A stretch of DNA of 64,000 bases from Aquabacter spiritensis (GCF_004346185.1 NZ_SMAI01000015.1:62001-126000); one strand, 5' to 3'. Positions 31,939-41,693 are shown, counted from the stretch's first letter. The notes: a model not told the origin generated them from the letters alone. Program-made: numbers and translations.

Positions 31939-33054
31939 ATGGTGTGGATCTGGACGCAGCCCGGCTGGCCGCATTTTGCCTATGATCCGGTTGCCCTCGA
32001 ACCGCTGGAGCGGCGGTTCCTCCTGCTCACCGGCGAGGTGATCGGCGCGATCCGGCATGTGAGCGACGGCGAGCGCGACCTGCTACGGATCGAACTCCTC
32101 AGCGACGAGGCCGTCAAGACCAGCGCGATCGAAGGAGAGACGCTGGATCGCCTCAGCGTGCAATCCTCCCTGCGCCGTCAGCTCGGCCTCGACACTGACA
32201 ATCGCAACGTGAAGCCGAAGGAACGTGGCATCGCGGAGATGATGGTCGATCTCTATCGGAGCTGGGCGGATCCCCTTGACGCTGACGCGCTGTTCCGCTG
32301 GCACCGCATGCTGATGGCGGATAGCCGGCATCTGGAGACCATCGGCGGCTACCGTCGCCATGAAGACGCGATGCAGATCGTGTCCGGCCGCCAGGATCGG
32401 CCGACTGTGCATTTCGAGGCGCCTCCATCTTCTCGGGTTCCGGATGAGATGTCTGCCTATCTCACCTGGTTCAATGGCTCGGCCCCGAACGGGGACGCGC
32501 CCTTGCCAGCACTTACCCGGGCCGGGATCGGGCATCTTTATTTCGAAAGCATCCATCCCTTCGAGGACGGCAACGGACGCATCGGCCGAACCCTCGCTGA
32601 AAAATCCCTCGCCCAAAACATCGGGCAGCCGACCCTGATCGCGCTCGCCCACACCATCGAGCAGCATCGCAAGGCCTATTACGATCAGCTCGAGGTCCAT
32701 CAGCGGACGCTCGATGTCACGGGCTGGCTGGTCTATTTTGCGGAAACGATCATCGCGGCCCAGCAAACGACGCTCGGCCGCGTCGCCTTCCACATCTCCA
32801 AGGCACATTTTTACGATCGCTTCCGCGACAAGATGAACGAACGGCAGGAAAAGGTGATCGCCCGCATGTTCCGTGAAGGCCACGGTGGCTTCACGGGAGG
32901 CCTGAGCGCGGAGAACTACCTCGCAATCACCGGCACCTCACGCCCCACCGCCACGCGCGACCTGCACGATCTGGTGGAGAAAGGCGCCCTGACGCGAACC
33001 GGGGAACGCCGGTATACGCGCTACCAGCTGACACTGCACGGTGCGGCTGGATAG
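31939..33054 (+). CDS. Fic-family protein adenylyltransferase with N-terminal inhibitory motif
   Basis: A 371-residue Fic protein. The catalytic motif HPFEDGNGRIGR is complete at residues 206-217. The N-terminal inhibitory helix carries TSAIEG (61-66), fitting (S/T)xxxE(G/N), which places it in class II, where inhibition is in the same chain. A C-terminal winged-helix-like segment (about 310-370, TSRPTATRDLHDLVEKGALT) may bind DNA. The protein transfers AMP from ATP to a target hydroxyl. It stands alone between the trbJ scar and decaying frames, suggesting it arrived on the same mobile element. The target is unknown. Confidence 0.9.
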   Translation: MVWIWTQPGWPHFAYDPVALEPLERRFLLLTGEVIGAIRHVSDGERDLLRIELLSDEAVKTSAIEGETLDRLSVQSSLRRQLGLDTDNRNVKPKERGIAEMMVDLYRSWADPLDADALFRWHRMLMADSRHLETIGGYRRHEDAMQIVSGRQDRPTVHFEAPPSSRVPDEMSAYLTWFNGSAPNGDAPLPALTRAGIGHLYFESIHPFEDGNGRIGRTLAEKSLAQNIGQPTLIALAHTIEQHRKAYYDQLEVHQRTLDVTGWLVYFAETIIAAQQTTLGRVAFHISKAHFYDRFRDKMNERQEKVIARMFREGHGGFTGGLSAENYLAITGTSRPTATRDLHDLVEKGALTRTGERRYTRYQLTLHGAAG

Positions 33055-33204
33055 GTACGGGCGGCAACGTCAGTGGCGCAACCGTTCTGTCCTTTCGGTC
33101 GCCCACGGCGCATCCACCTCAACCTGCGGGATGCACCATAAGCGGAAGGCCGCTGCAGCTATCACGGATGGCCGGATTGGTGCCGATTCCAGACTGGCCG
33201 CTAG
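33055..33204. other. Gap downstream of the fic gene
   Basis: 150 bp following the fic stop codon in which I see no gene, terminator or repeat; it leads into the decaying frames at 33205-34030. Confidence 0.4.
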
Positions 33205-34030
33205 CGGGGACTTCAAACGAGAAGCGGACATATCGCCGATGAATGTCTCAAGCCGATACTGACCCCAAAGCTGAGGCCCTCAGTGGTCCTTGAGATCGGG
33301 CAATTCGTAACAGAAGTGGTCGTCACCCCGGAGGAGATCGCGTCCGCCCGGGAAGAGCGCCAGGCGCATGGCTGCAAATCCGCGAGCATGTCCTTTCTGG
33401 AGGCGCGCTTGCAGCGGCCGAAGGTGCCGTGACCAGCTTCGAGGCGAGCGTCAGTCAGGTCGATGAGGCGCTGGAGCTCCGTTTCGCCCTTGCCGATGCC
33501 GCCAGCCGCCTTTCGCTGCTTCCACAGACGAAGGCAAAGCACGAGCTTGAAGCCGAAAATGCACGGAGCCGCGCAGCAGAAGTTTGGCGCCGTTACGAGG
33601 GCGCCTTGGAGGCTTGGCACAGTCAGATCTCCGCGATGGGCCTGCCCGCATGGAGCTGTCGCAATTGCTCACATGGCAGGCCGACCGTGAGGTCTCCGAT
33701 ATCGCCCACCGGGAATACCTCGATCTGCGCTTGGATCTCGATGGGCTCATCGAGCGCCGCGACGCCTGCCGGGAGGCGCTCGCATCCGCGCTTGGTGCCG
33801 CCGGTACGGACGTTCCGCTCTCTCCCCTTCTTGCAGCCTCCGCTCACGGCCCTGTGGCGGCGGGCGTGCCGGCCGAAGGGGGCGGCCTCGCGGCGTTGGT
33901 CACGGGATCGACGCGGCCGCTCTCCGCGGAACCTTCATCGCCCAAGCCCTCGCCCGTCGGTGAGGCCGATTGCGCGCGGGCGCGCCGCATTTGGCCCGCC
34001 TGCTTCACAAGATTGACACGCACACTATAG
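33205..34030 (+). pseudogene. Decaying accessory frames of unknown function
   Basis: Two overlapping coding-like stretches. The first (33205-33432, no start in frame) reads CLKPILTPKLRPSVVLEIG and VVVTPEEIASAREERQAHG and ends in a GTGA overlap with the second, a sign of former translational coupling. The second starts GTG at 33429 (TSFEASVSQVDEALELRFAL, helical and charged) and near 33640 seems to shift frame to ELSQLLTWQADREVSDIAHR and LRLDLDGLIERRDACREAL. I recognise no family. The lack of a start for the first and the frame change in the second suggest eroding genes from the same mobile element as trbJ. Confidence 0.35.
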
Positions 34031-34094
34031 AATATCGCGGCGCGCCGAGATGGACCGGATCGATTCGGCGCGGAAGGGTAAGGAGTTCCGACCC

Positions 34095-34652
34095 TTGACG
34101 GCAGCCATAACCCCTGGTGCTTGGCCGGCTCTGGTGCTCAATGCGGATTACCGTCCCTTGAGCTATTACCCCTTGTCTGTCTGGTCATGGCAGGATGCGA
34201 TCAAGGCTGTATTCCTCGACCGCGTCAACATCGTGGAGTACTATGACAAGGCGGTACGAAGTCCGGGCTTCGAAATTCGACTTCCTAGCGTCGTTTCGTT
34301 GCGAACCTTCGTCAAGCCATCGCGACAACCCGCCTTTACCCGGTTCAATGTCTTCCTCCGCGACCGTTTCACCTGCCAATATTGCGGCGCCCGCGAAGAC
34401 CTGACCTTCGACCATTTGATCCCGCGCGCCCGGGGCGGGCAAACCACGTGGGAAAACGTGGTCGCCGCCTGCTCGCCCTGCAATCTGCGCAAGGGCAGCG
34501 CGATGCCCGGCGATGCCGGCATGTGGCCCGCTCAAATGCCGTATCAGCCCAGCGTGCACGATTTGCACCAGAACGGCCGGCATTTTCCCCCGAACTATCT
34601 GCACCAGAGCTGGATGGACTATCTTTACTGGGACACCGAGCTCGACCCGTAG
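34095..34652 (+). CDS. HNH endonuclease family protein
   Basis: A 185-residue protein common in Alphaproteobacteria. A zinc-type CQYCGAREDLTFDHLIPRAR segment and the following WENVVAACSPCNLRKGS give the HNH fold with its two CxxC pairs. The start is chosen at TTG 34095 (TAAITPGAWPALVLNADYRP), with AGGAG 9 nt upstream and agreement with the usual length and N-terminus of this family; an ATG at 34050 would add 15 residues. Its biological role is not established. The last 28 bp overlap, tail to tail, the dsbB gene. Confidence 0.85.
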   Translation: MTAAITPGAWPALVLNADYRPLSYYPLSVWSWQDAIKAVFLDRVNIVEYYDKAVRSPGFEIRLPSVVSLRTFVKPSRQPAFTRFNVFLRDRFTCQYCGAREDLTFDHLIPRARGGQTTWENVVAACSPCNLRKGSAMPGDAGMWPAQMPYQPSVHDLHQNGRHFPPNYLHQSWMDYLYWDTELDP

Positions 34653-35143
34653 GGTTTTTGGCGCGGCGCCGTGGCGCCCCAGACGGCGATGCCGGCGAGC
34701 GCGCATGCGATCAGGGCGTTCCATCCGGCCATCGAAAGCCCCATCAGGCGCCAGGCGGCTTCGTCGCAGCGCGGCACATGGGCGGTTTTCAGGGCGGACA
34801 TAATGTCGCTGACGGCCACCGGCGTCGCCCCCGAGCAGGTGGTGGGGCCTTGCCAGAACTGCCATTCGATGCCGGCGTGATACATCGCGATGCCGGCATC
34901 GACGAACATCAGCGCCGCCAGCAGCCAAAGTCCGGCGCGGGGCGCGACGCGATAGCCCCGTGCACCGAGGATCGTCGCGGCGAAGGAAATCGGGATCGCC
35001 GCATAATAAGGCAGGCGCTGATAGAGGCAGAGCGGGCAGGGCGCGAGCCCGACGACGATCTGAAAATACCACGCTGCACCAAGCGCGAAGACCGCGCCGA
35101 GGGTGACGATCAGGCAGGCTGTGCGCGGCGATCGGTCGATCAT
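34625..35143 (-). CDS. dsbB: Disulfide bond formation protein DsbB
   Basis: A 172-residue inner-membrane protein with four hydrophobic segments. The first redox pair is CPLC at about residues 36-39; the second periplasmic loop holds TTCSG and PRCDE. DsbB reoxidises DsbA and passes the electrons to quinone. It is shorter at the ends than E. coli DsbB but has both cysteine pairs. Its C-terminal coding end overlaps the HNH gene on the opposite strand. Confidence 0.9.
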   Translation of the reverse strand: MIDRSPRTACLIVTLGAVFALGAAWYFQIVVGLAPCPLCLYQRLPYYAAIPISFAATILGARGYRVAPRAGLWLLAALMFVDAGIAMYHAGIEWQFWQGPTTCSGATPVAVSDIMSALKTAHVPRCDEAAWRLMGLSMAGWNALIACALAGIAVWGATAPRQKPYGSSSVSQ

Positions 35144-35426
35144 TGGCAGTCCGAATTAGAGCGGGCGCGAGCCAAGGGCGGAGGCGCGCGACGGCGAATC
35201 CGCACGGACTTGACCTGTGCGGTTCGGCTCTAGCGGGGGCCTTCAGGCCTGTCCACGCTCGCGAGTCTCACAAGTAAGGCATTGGCCCTGTTGAATTACA
35301 TTGTCATAACTACAATCTATAACGGTAGCAATCGGCAGTCCGTCACGCTATACCTTATGCCAGCTACTGGCCGTTGGGGGCTTCTTGGCCTCCCGTTCGG
35401 CTCGGATCGAGATTTTAGAGACGACG

Positions 35427-35972
35427 ATGACCCAGACGACACGTATTCGAACCAGCTTCGGCGAGAGCATTGCGGTGCGCAGCGTTGCGGTGGAGAACGA
35501 AGCGGTTCTTCCGGTGGCGCAGTTGCGTGACGTGTCGTCGTCGCGGCGAACCGGCTGTCCGTTCCATGACGTGCGTGAAATGCTGCGCGAGGTCGGCTTG
35601 CGGCCGACCCGTCAGCGGCTCGCTCTGGGGTGGCTCCTGTTCGCCAAGGGCGACCGGCACGTGACAGCGGAAATGCTGCACGAGGAGGCGATTCGCGCCC
35701 GATTCCCGGTTTCTCTCGCCACCGTCTACAACACCTTGCACCAGTTCACCGAGGTGAGCCTGCTGCGCGAGGTCGCCGTCGACGGGTCGAAGACCTATTT
35801 CGACACCAACGCCTCGGACCACCACCATTTCTACGTGGAAGGCCATAACGAGCTGGTGGACATCCCCGAGCAGCAGGTCGCCGTCGACCGTCTGCCCGAG
35901 CCGCCTGAAGGCTTCGAGGTGGCGCGCGTCGACGTCGTCGTGCGCCTGCGCCGGAAGACCGGCAAGGCCTGA
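35427..35972 (+). CDS. irr: Iron response regulator Irr (Fur family)
   Basis: A 181-residue Fur-family regulator. The N-terminal heme-regulatory motif is GCPFHDV at residues 43-49 (GCPWHDV in Bradyrhizobium), followed by LREVGLRPTRQRLALGWLLF and the winged helix FPVSLATVYNTLHQF. The second heme/metal-binding histidine cluster is SDHHHFYVEGHNEL. Irr senses iron through heme and represses or activates iron and heme genes in Hyphomicrobiales. The start at 35427 (MTQTTRIRTSFG) fits the family. A short upstream gap (35144-35426) probably holds its promoter. Confidence 0.92.
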   Translation: MTQTTRIRTSFGESIAVRSVAVENEAVLPVAQLRDVSSSRRTGCPFHDVREMLREVGLRPTRQRLALGWLLFAKGDRHVTAEMLHEEAIRARFPVSLATVYNTLHQFTEVSLLREVAVDGSKTYFDTNASDHHHFYVEGHNELVDIPEQQVAVDRLPEPPEGFEVARVDVVVRLRRKTGKA

Positions 35973-36089
35973 GGCATCGGAACGGGTGGCGGTGATCCCC
36001 GCCTCCTTTAGGCCGCCCGACTTCTGACGTGTCCCGCAAGACCCCTGGGGGCAACCTTAGGCGGGGGGCCTTCCCGTATCGCGACGGCG

Positions 36090-36668
36090 CTATTCGATCT
36101 TTTCCCCCGGATAGACGCCCCAGAGCTGGCCCTGCTCGACAAATCCCTCGAATCCGGGACCGTCGAAGCGACACCATTGGCCGTCGCAGCTCTTCAGAGC
36201 GCCGAGAACGCCACGCTCCAGCTTCGCGACCACGGCGGCGTCCAGGGTCGGCCGCTCGCGCAGCGAGACCGTGCCGGCCTTCAGCCACGGTGCCACCAAA
36301 GCGGTCCGGCGGCCCGACAAAAGGGAGTGGTAGACCCACCCTTCGGCGCCCTCGGAATCGCGGATCCGACGCCAGGTCTCGAACTCCGCGGTGATTTCGA
36401 CCGGCAGCCCCGCGCGTGAAAAGATCCAGGCGACGTCCTGGTCCCGGTTGGGGCCGATCCGCACATTCACCTTGTCCGCCTTCAGCGAAACGAAGCGCGG
36501 TACCGGCAGGCCGGTGCCTTCGTCCGCCGCGACCGCGCGGTCCGCCACCAGAACCGACAGCGCGAGGGCGAGCATGCACCCGAGCACGGGGGCGAGGCGC
36601 GCGCGCAGCCTTGCGCCGCACGTCCGGGCTGCACCGGGGTAAAGGGCTTGCCGCCTCATTTTCCGCAT
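36090..36668 (-). CDS. Exported SH3-domain protein
   Basis: A 192-residue protein with a basic leader and hydrophobic core (VLGCMLALALSVLVADRAVA) forming a signal peptide, followed by two bacterial SH3-like repeats: VNVRIGPNRDQDVAWIF and, about 75 residues on, VSLRERPTLDAAVVAKL. Such domains typically bind peptidoglycan or peptides in the periplasm. It is conserved next to the 2-hydroxyacid dehydrogenase in many relatives, from which it is divergent here by 146 bp. No specific function is known. Confidence 0.82.
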   Translation of the reverse strand: MRKMRRQALYPGAARTCGARLRARLAPVLGCMLALALSVLVADRAVAADEGTGLPVPRFVSLKADKVNVRIGPNRDQDVAWIFSRAGLPVEITAEFETWRRIRDSEGAEGWVYHSLLSGRRTALVAPWLKAGTVSLRERPTLDAAVVAKLERGVLGALKSCDGQWCRFDGPGFEGFVEQGQLWGVYPGEKIE

Positions 36669-36814
36669 CCGTCCGCCTCGTCCTTCGCCTGTAAATTTGA
36701 TCTGCGCCCCGGCCCGGAGCGGGTCAAGGCCCCGGTCTCTCCCATCCCCATTGTGTTTCCCCGCCTCTCTGATAGACGGAACGAGAAGGGTTAAGAAACG
36801 GGGAACGGGAAGCC

Positions 36815-37816
36815 ATGGCGCGTCGCAAACCGCTCGTCGTCGTCACGCGCAAATTGCCGGACATCGTCGAGACGCGCATGCGCGAATTGTTCGATGCGCG
36901 GCTCAATGTCGACGATGTGCCGATGGATGCGGCACAGCTCGCCGAGGCCGTCCGCGTCGCGGACGTGCTCGTCCCGACCGTGACCGATCGCATCGATTCC
37001 GCGCTGTTGTCGCATGCCGGCGAGAATCTGCGCCTGATCGCCTCGTTCTCGAACGGCATCGACCATATCGATGTGGCGAGCGCGCTCAATCGCGGCATTA
37101 CCGTCACCAACACCCCCGCCGTCCTGACCGAAGACACCGCCGATCTGACCATGGCGCTGATCCTGGCGGTGCCGCGGCGCCTGACGGAAGGTGCGCAGGT
37201 GCTCGGCGGCGGCGAGGAGGAATGGAGCGGCTGGTCCCCCACTTGGATGCTCGGCCGGCGCATCTGGGGCAAGCGGCTCGGAATCATCGGCATGGGCCGG
37301 ATCGGTCAGGCTGTGGCGCGGCGCGCCCGCGCGTTCGGCCTCCAGATCCATTATCACAATCGCCGGCCGCTGCCCCACGCCATCGAGGAAGCCTTGGAGG
37401 CGACCTATTGGGAAAGCCTCGATCAGATGCTCGCCCGGATGGACATCGTCTCGGTGAATTGCCCCCACACCCCCGCCACCTATCATCTGCTCTCGGCGCG
37501 CCGGCTCAAGCTCCTGAAGCGCGATGCCTATGTGGTGAACACGGCGCGCGGCGAAGTGATCGACGAAAATGCGTTGATCCGCATGCTGGAGGCCGGCGAG
37601 ATCGCCGGCGCCGGGCTGGACGTGTTCGAGCACGAGCCGGCCGTGAGTCCGAAGCTGGTCCGCCTCGCCAAGCAAGGCAAGGTCGTTCTGCTGCCGCACA
37701 TGGGGTCGGCGACCCTCGAAGGGCGGATCGACATGGGCGAGAAGGTGATCGTCAACATCAAGACCTTCATGGACGGCCATCGCCCGCCCGACCGGGTGCT
37801 GCCCTCCATGCTCTGA
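36815..37816 (+). CDS. D-isomer-specific 2-hydroxyacid dehydrogenase (glyoxylate/hydroxypyruvate reductase-like)
   Basis: A 333-residue dehydrogenase. The NAD motif GMGRIGQAVARRA lies near residue 159; the catalytic Arg is in VNTARGEVIDENAL, the Glu in DVFEHEP and the His in LLPHMGSAT. It reduces 2-oxoacids such as glyoxylate or hydroxypyruvate to D-2-hydroxyacids with NAD(P)H. GGGAACGGG lies before the ATG. It lies 270 bp upstream of lysC on the same strand. The exact substrate cannot be told. Confidence 0.88.
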   Translation: MARRKPLVVVTRKLPDIVETRMRELFDARLNVDDVPMDAAQLAEAVRVADVLVPTVTDRIDSALLSHAGENLRLIASFSNGIDHIDVASALNRGITVTNTPAVLTEDTADLTMALILAVPRRLTEGAQVLGGGEEEWSGWSPTWMLGRRIWGKRLGIIGMGRIGQAVARRARAFGLQIHYHNRRPLPHAIEEALEATYWESLDQMLARMDIVSVNCPHTPATYHLLSARRLKLLKRDAYVVNTARGEVIDENALIRMLEAGEIAGAGLDVFEHEPAVSPKLVRLAKQGKVVLLPHMGSATLEGRIDMGEKVIVNIKTFMDGHRPPDRVLPSML

Positions 37817-38086
37817 GCGGGACCCGTCCGTGGTCGTGCGACCGGGCTGCGACACCGGTTGCGGTCGCACCGGCCGCCCGCTATTTAGGCTCCCACTTCG
37901 CAAGACCCGGACGGACCATCGGCCGGGGAGGGGGAGAGATGTGGGTCCCGGCCATGACGAACGCTGCTTCGGCGCGCACCCCCTCGGGTCGCGGCGGGCT
38001 TCGCGCGCGAAAATGACGCAGCGCCCCGCGGGCTGACGCCCGCAGCCTTCCGACGACCCCTTCCTTTTTCGAGAGAGATACGAGCC

Positions 38087-39346
38087 ATGGCTCGGCTGGT
38101 AATGAAGTTCGGCGGCACCTCCGTCGCCACCATCGACCGCATCCGCACTGTCGCGCGCCATGTGAAGCGCGAGGTGGCGGCGGGCTATGAGGTCGCCGTC
38201 GTGGTGTCCGCCATGTCGGGTAAAACCAACGAACTCGTCGGCTGGGTGCGCGAGGCCGCCACCCTGCACGATGCGCGCGAATACGACGCGGTGGTCGCCT
38301 CCGGCGAGCAGGTGACCTCCGGCCTCCTTGCCATCACCTTGCAGAACATGGGCATTTCGGCTCGCTCTTGGCTGGGTTGGCAGATCCCGATCGCAACCGA
38401 CGACGCCCACGGCTCGGCCCGCATCCTGTCGATCGACGGCACCGCCCTCACCGACCGCATGGCGCAAAGCGAGGTGGCGGTGATCGCCGGCTTCCAGGGC
38501 ATCCATCTGCCCTCGGGTCGGCTGACGACGCTCGGACGGGGCGGGTCGGACACCAGCGCCGTCGCCATCGCCGCGGCGATCGGTGCCGAACGGTGCGATA
38601 TTTATACCGATGTCGACGGCGTCTACACGACCGATCCGAGAGTCGTGCCGCGCGCCCGCCGACTCGACAAGATCGCGTTCGAGGAAATGCTCGAAATGGC
38701 CTCTCTGGGGGCGAAGGTTCTCCAGGTGCGTTCGGTGGAACTCGCCATGGTGCATCAGGTCCGCACTTTCGTGCGGTCGAGCTTCGAGGACCCGGACGCG
38801 CCCCATATGGGGGCGGCGGAAGCGGCGGGCACGCTGATCTGTGACGAGGAGGAGATCGTGGCCAACCAGATGGAATCCCAGGTGGTGACCGGCATCGCCT
38901 TCGCCCGCGACGAGGCGCAGGTCTCGATCCGCCGCGTCGCCGACAAGCCCGGCATCGCCGCCGCCGTGTTCGGCCCGCTTGCCGACGCCCATATCAATGT
39001 CGACATGATCGTGCAGAACGTATCGGCTGACGGCTTTACGGACATCACCTTCACCGTCCCCACTGCCGATTTCGAGCGTGCCAAGGATGCGCTGGCAAAG
39101 GCGCGGGGCGCCATCGGCTACGAAACCCTCGAAGGCGAGGCGGACGTCGTGAAAGTCTCGGTCATCGGCATCGGCATGCGCTCGCATGCCGGTGTCGCTG
39201 CGGAAGCCTTCAAGGCACTGGCGGCAAAGGGGATCAATATCCGCGCCATCACCACGTCCGAGATCAAGATCTCGATCCTGATCGATGCGGCCTATACCGA
39301 GCTTGCGGTGCGGACTCTCCATTCGCTATACGGACTCGACAGCTGA
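38087..39346 (+). CDS. lysC: Aspartate kinase
   Basis: A 419-residue aspartokinase of the alpha/beta type with two C-terminal ACT domains (about 265-345 and 346-419). KFGGTSV at residues 7-13 and GRGGSDTSAVAIAAA near 155 form the active site, and the ACT sequence VSIRRVADKPGIAAAVF is the allosteric part. It starts the lysine, threonine and methionine pathway and is normally inhibited by end products. GAGAGATACGAGCC precedes the ATG. A GC hairpin at 38028-38043 (GCGGGC-tgac-GCCCGC) sits in the leader; I see no lysine riboswitch. Confidence 0.95.
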   Translation: MARLVMKFGGTSVATIDRIRTVARHVKREVAAGYEVAVVVSAMSGKTNELVGWVREAATLHDAREYDAVVASGEQVTSGLLAITLQNMGISARSWLGWQIPIATDDAHGSARILSIDGTALTDRMAQSEVAVIAGFQGIHLPSGRLTTLGRGGSDTSAVAIAAAIGAERCDIYTDVDGVYTTDPRVVPRARRLDKIAFEEMLEMASLGAKVLQVRSVELAMVHQVRTFVRSSFEDPDAPHMGAAEAAGTLICDEEEIVANQMESQVVTGIAFARDEAQVSIRRVADKPGIAAAVFGPLADAHINVDMIVQNVSADGFTDITFTVPTADFERAKDALAKARGAIGYETLEGEADVVKVSVIGIGMRSHAGVAAEAFKALAAKGINIRAITTSEIKISILIDAAYTELAVRTLHSLYGLDS

Positions 39347-39425
39347 CTCTGATCCGGCGCGGGGGGCGCCAGCCGCGACCCAGCCGGGCCCGCGGTCCCC
39401 AGTCTACTCTTAAAGGATGCGGCCG

Positions 39426-41693
39426 ATGCGTGGCGCGCTCGGCGGCCCCCGCGTACTTCTGAGGCGCCTCCGCGAGGTGATGGCGGAGCCGGTCAGCGCG
39501 CAGGACCGCCTGGACAAGATCGTGGTGTTGATCGCCGCCAATATGGTGGCGGAAGTCTGCTCGGTCTATGTGCTGCGCGTCGACCAGACGCTCGAACTCT
39601 ATGCTACCGAGGGCTTGAACCGGGACGCAGTGCACCAGACTGTGATGCGGGTCAGCGAGGGTCTTGTCGGCCATGTGGCACGGGAAGCCGAGCCGGTCGC
39701 CATTTCCGACGCCCAGCACCATCCGGAATTTTCCTACCGCCCGGAAACCGGCGAAGAGATCTACAATTCCTTCCTCGGCGTGCCGATCCTGCGCGGCGGC
39801 AATACGCTCGGCGTCCTGGTGGTCCAGAACCGTGCCCGCCGCACATATGCCGAAGAGGAGATCGAGGCGCTCCAGACCACCGCCATGGTACTCGCCGAGA
39901 TGATCGCTTCCGGCGAGTTGACCGTTCTGGCCAAGCCCGGCGCGGAGCCGGCGATCCGCCGCGCGGTGCATCTGAAGGGTGTCGCCCTTGCCGACGGTCT
40001 CGGCCTCGGCCATGTCGTGCTGCACGAGCCACGCATCGTCGTCACCAATGTGATCGCCGACGACGTGAATCGCGAAACCGCGCGGCTCGACGGCGCGATC
40101 GGCAAACTGCGCGCGTCGATCGACCTGCTGCTCGAGGATGACGGGCTCTCCAAGGCCGGCGAGCATCGCGAGATCCTCGAAGCCTACCGGATGTTCGCCC
40201 ATGATCGCGGCTGGATGCACAAGATGCGCGAGGCGGTGCATACCGGCCTCACCGCCGAGGCCGCGGTCGAGCGCGTCCAGTCCGACACGCGCGCCCGGAT
40301 TCTGCGCGCCTCCGATCCCTATCTGCGCGAGCGCCTGCACGATCTCGACGACCTCGCCAACCGTCTGCTGCGCGAACTGACCGGGAAGGGGCGCGGCGCG
40401 GACAGGCAGGATCTGCCGGAGAATGCCGTCATCTTCGCCCGCAACATGAGCCCGGCGGCCCTGCTGGACTACGACCGCAGCCGCATCCGCGGCCTCGTGC
40501 TCGAGGAGGGCAGCACCACCAGCCATGTCACGATCGTCGCCCGCGCCCTCGGTATTGCCGCGGTCGGGCAGGTGGAGAATGCCAGCGGTCTGGTCGAGCC
40601 CGGAGACCCCGTGATCGTCGACGGTCAGGCCGGAGAGGTGCATTTGCGCCCTCCCGGCGATGTCGAAGCGGCATACGCGGAAAAGGTGCGCTTCCGGGCC
40701 CGCCGCCAAGCGCAATATGCGGCGCTGCGCGATACGCCCTGCGTGACGCTGGACGGCGTCAAGATCGACCTGCATCTCAATGCCGGGCTCCTGGTCGATC
40801 TGCCGCACATTCCGGAGACGGGGGCCGCGGGCATCGGCCTGTTCCGCACCGAACTGCAGTTCATGATCGCCTCCACCTTTCCGCGCATCTCGGAGCAGCT
40901 GAAGCTCTACCGGGCGGTGCTCGATGCCGCCGGGGCGCGGCCGGTCACGTTTCGCACGCTCGATATCGGCGGCGACAAGGTGCTGCCTTATATGCGTGCC
41001 GTGGAGGAGGAAAATCCCGCTCTGGGGTGGCGCGCCATCCGCCTCGGGCTGGATCGGCCGGGCCTGTTGCGCAGCCAGGTGCGCGCCCTCCTGCGCGCCG
41101 GTGCGGGCCGCGAATTGCGCATCATGTTCCCGATGGTGGCCGCCGCAGGGGAGTTCGATCAGGCGCGCGCCATTCTCGAGCGCGAATTGACCCATTTGCG
41201 CCGCCATGGTCACGGCCTGCCGGAACGGGTGTTCGTCGGCGCCATGGTGGAGGTTCCCTCGCTGCTGTTCCAGCTGGACGAAATCCTCTCCCGGGTCGAC
41301 TTTCTGTCGGTCGGCTCCAATGATCTGGTGCAGTTTCTGTTTGCCGCCGACCGGGGCAATGTGCGTGTCGCCGATCGGTTCGATCCGCTTTCCCCGCCGG
41401 CCCTGCGGGCGTTTCGTATGGTGGTGGAGGCCGGCGGCCGCCACGGCAAACCGGTGACGCTGTGCGGCGAGCTGGCCTCGCGCCCGCTCGAGGCGGTGGC
41501 TCTCGCCGCGCTCGGCTATCGCGCCCTGTCGCTCTCGCCGGCTGCCATCGGCCCCGTGAAGGCAACGCTGCTGAAGCTCGACGTGGGGGCCGCCCGTCAA
41601 ATTCTTCTGCCCTTGATCGACGACATGTCGGGCCTGTCGGACGTGCGCGCCACCCTGCGCGCCTTTGCCGATCTCAGCGGACTACCCCTTTGA
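39426..41693 (+). CDS. ptsP: Phosphoenolpyruvate-protein phosphotransferase PtsP (nitrogen PTS enzyme I)
   Basis: A 755-residue enzyme I of the nitrogen-related PTS. The N-terminal GAF domain covers residues 20-160, the phospho-acceptor histidine lies in [17 protein letters not shown] near 365, and the PEP-binding barrel has [15 protein letters not shown] and the cysteine-containing LCGELASRP near the end. It takes phosphate from PEP and passes it to NPr, linking nitrogen and carbon signals. AAAGGA is too close to the ATG at 39417 but 8 nt from 39426, so I prefer the latter. It follows lysC by about 80 bp, a classic Hyphomicrobiales pair. Confidence 0.93.
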   Translation: MRGALGGPRVLLRRLREVMAEPVSAQDRLDKIVVLIAANMVAEVCSVYVLRVDQTLELYATEGLNRDAVHQTVMRVSEGLVGHVAREAEPVAISDAQHHPEFSYRPETGEEIYNSFLGVPILRGGNTLGVLVVQNRARRTYAEEEIEALQTTAMVLAEMIASGELTVLAKPGAEPAIRRAVHLKGVALADGLGLGHVVLHEPRIVVTNVIADDVNRETARLDGAIGKLRASIDLLLEDDGLSKAGEHREILEAYRMFAHDRGWMHKMREAVHTGLTAEAAVERVQSDTRARILRASDPYLRERLHDLDDLANRLLRELTGKGRGADRQDLPENAVIFARNMSPAALLDYDRSRIRGLVLEEGSTTSHVTIVARALGIAAVGQVENASGLVEPGDPVIVDGQAGEVHLRPPGDVEAAYAEKVRFRARRQAQYAALRDTPCVTLDGVKIDLHLNAGLLVDLPHIPETGAAGIGLFRTELQFMIASTFPRISEQLKLYRAVLDAAGARPVTFRTLDIGGDKVLPYMRAVEEENPALGWRAIRLGLDRPGLLRSQVRALLRAGAGRELRIMFPMVAAAGEFDQARAILERELTHLRRHGHGLPERVFVGAMVEVPSLLFQLDEILSRVDFLSVGSNDLVQFLFAADRGNVRVADRFDPLSPPALRAFRMVVEAGGRHGKPVTLCGELASRPLEAVALAALGYRALSLSPAAIGPVKATLLKLDVGAARQILLPLIDDMSGLSDVRATLRAFADLSGLPL

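Noticed and set aside
37817-38086. Possible lysine riboswitch before lysC
   Set aside because: Only one short GC hairpin is present and the length and conserved helices of the L-box are missing.
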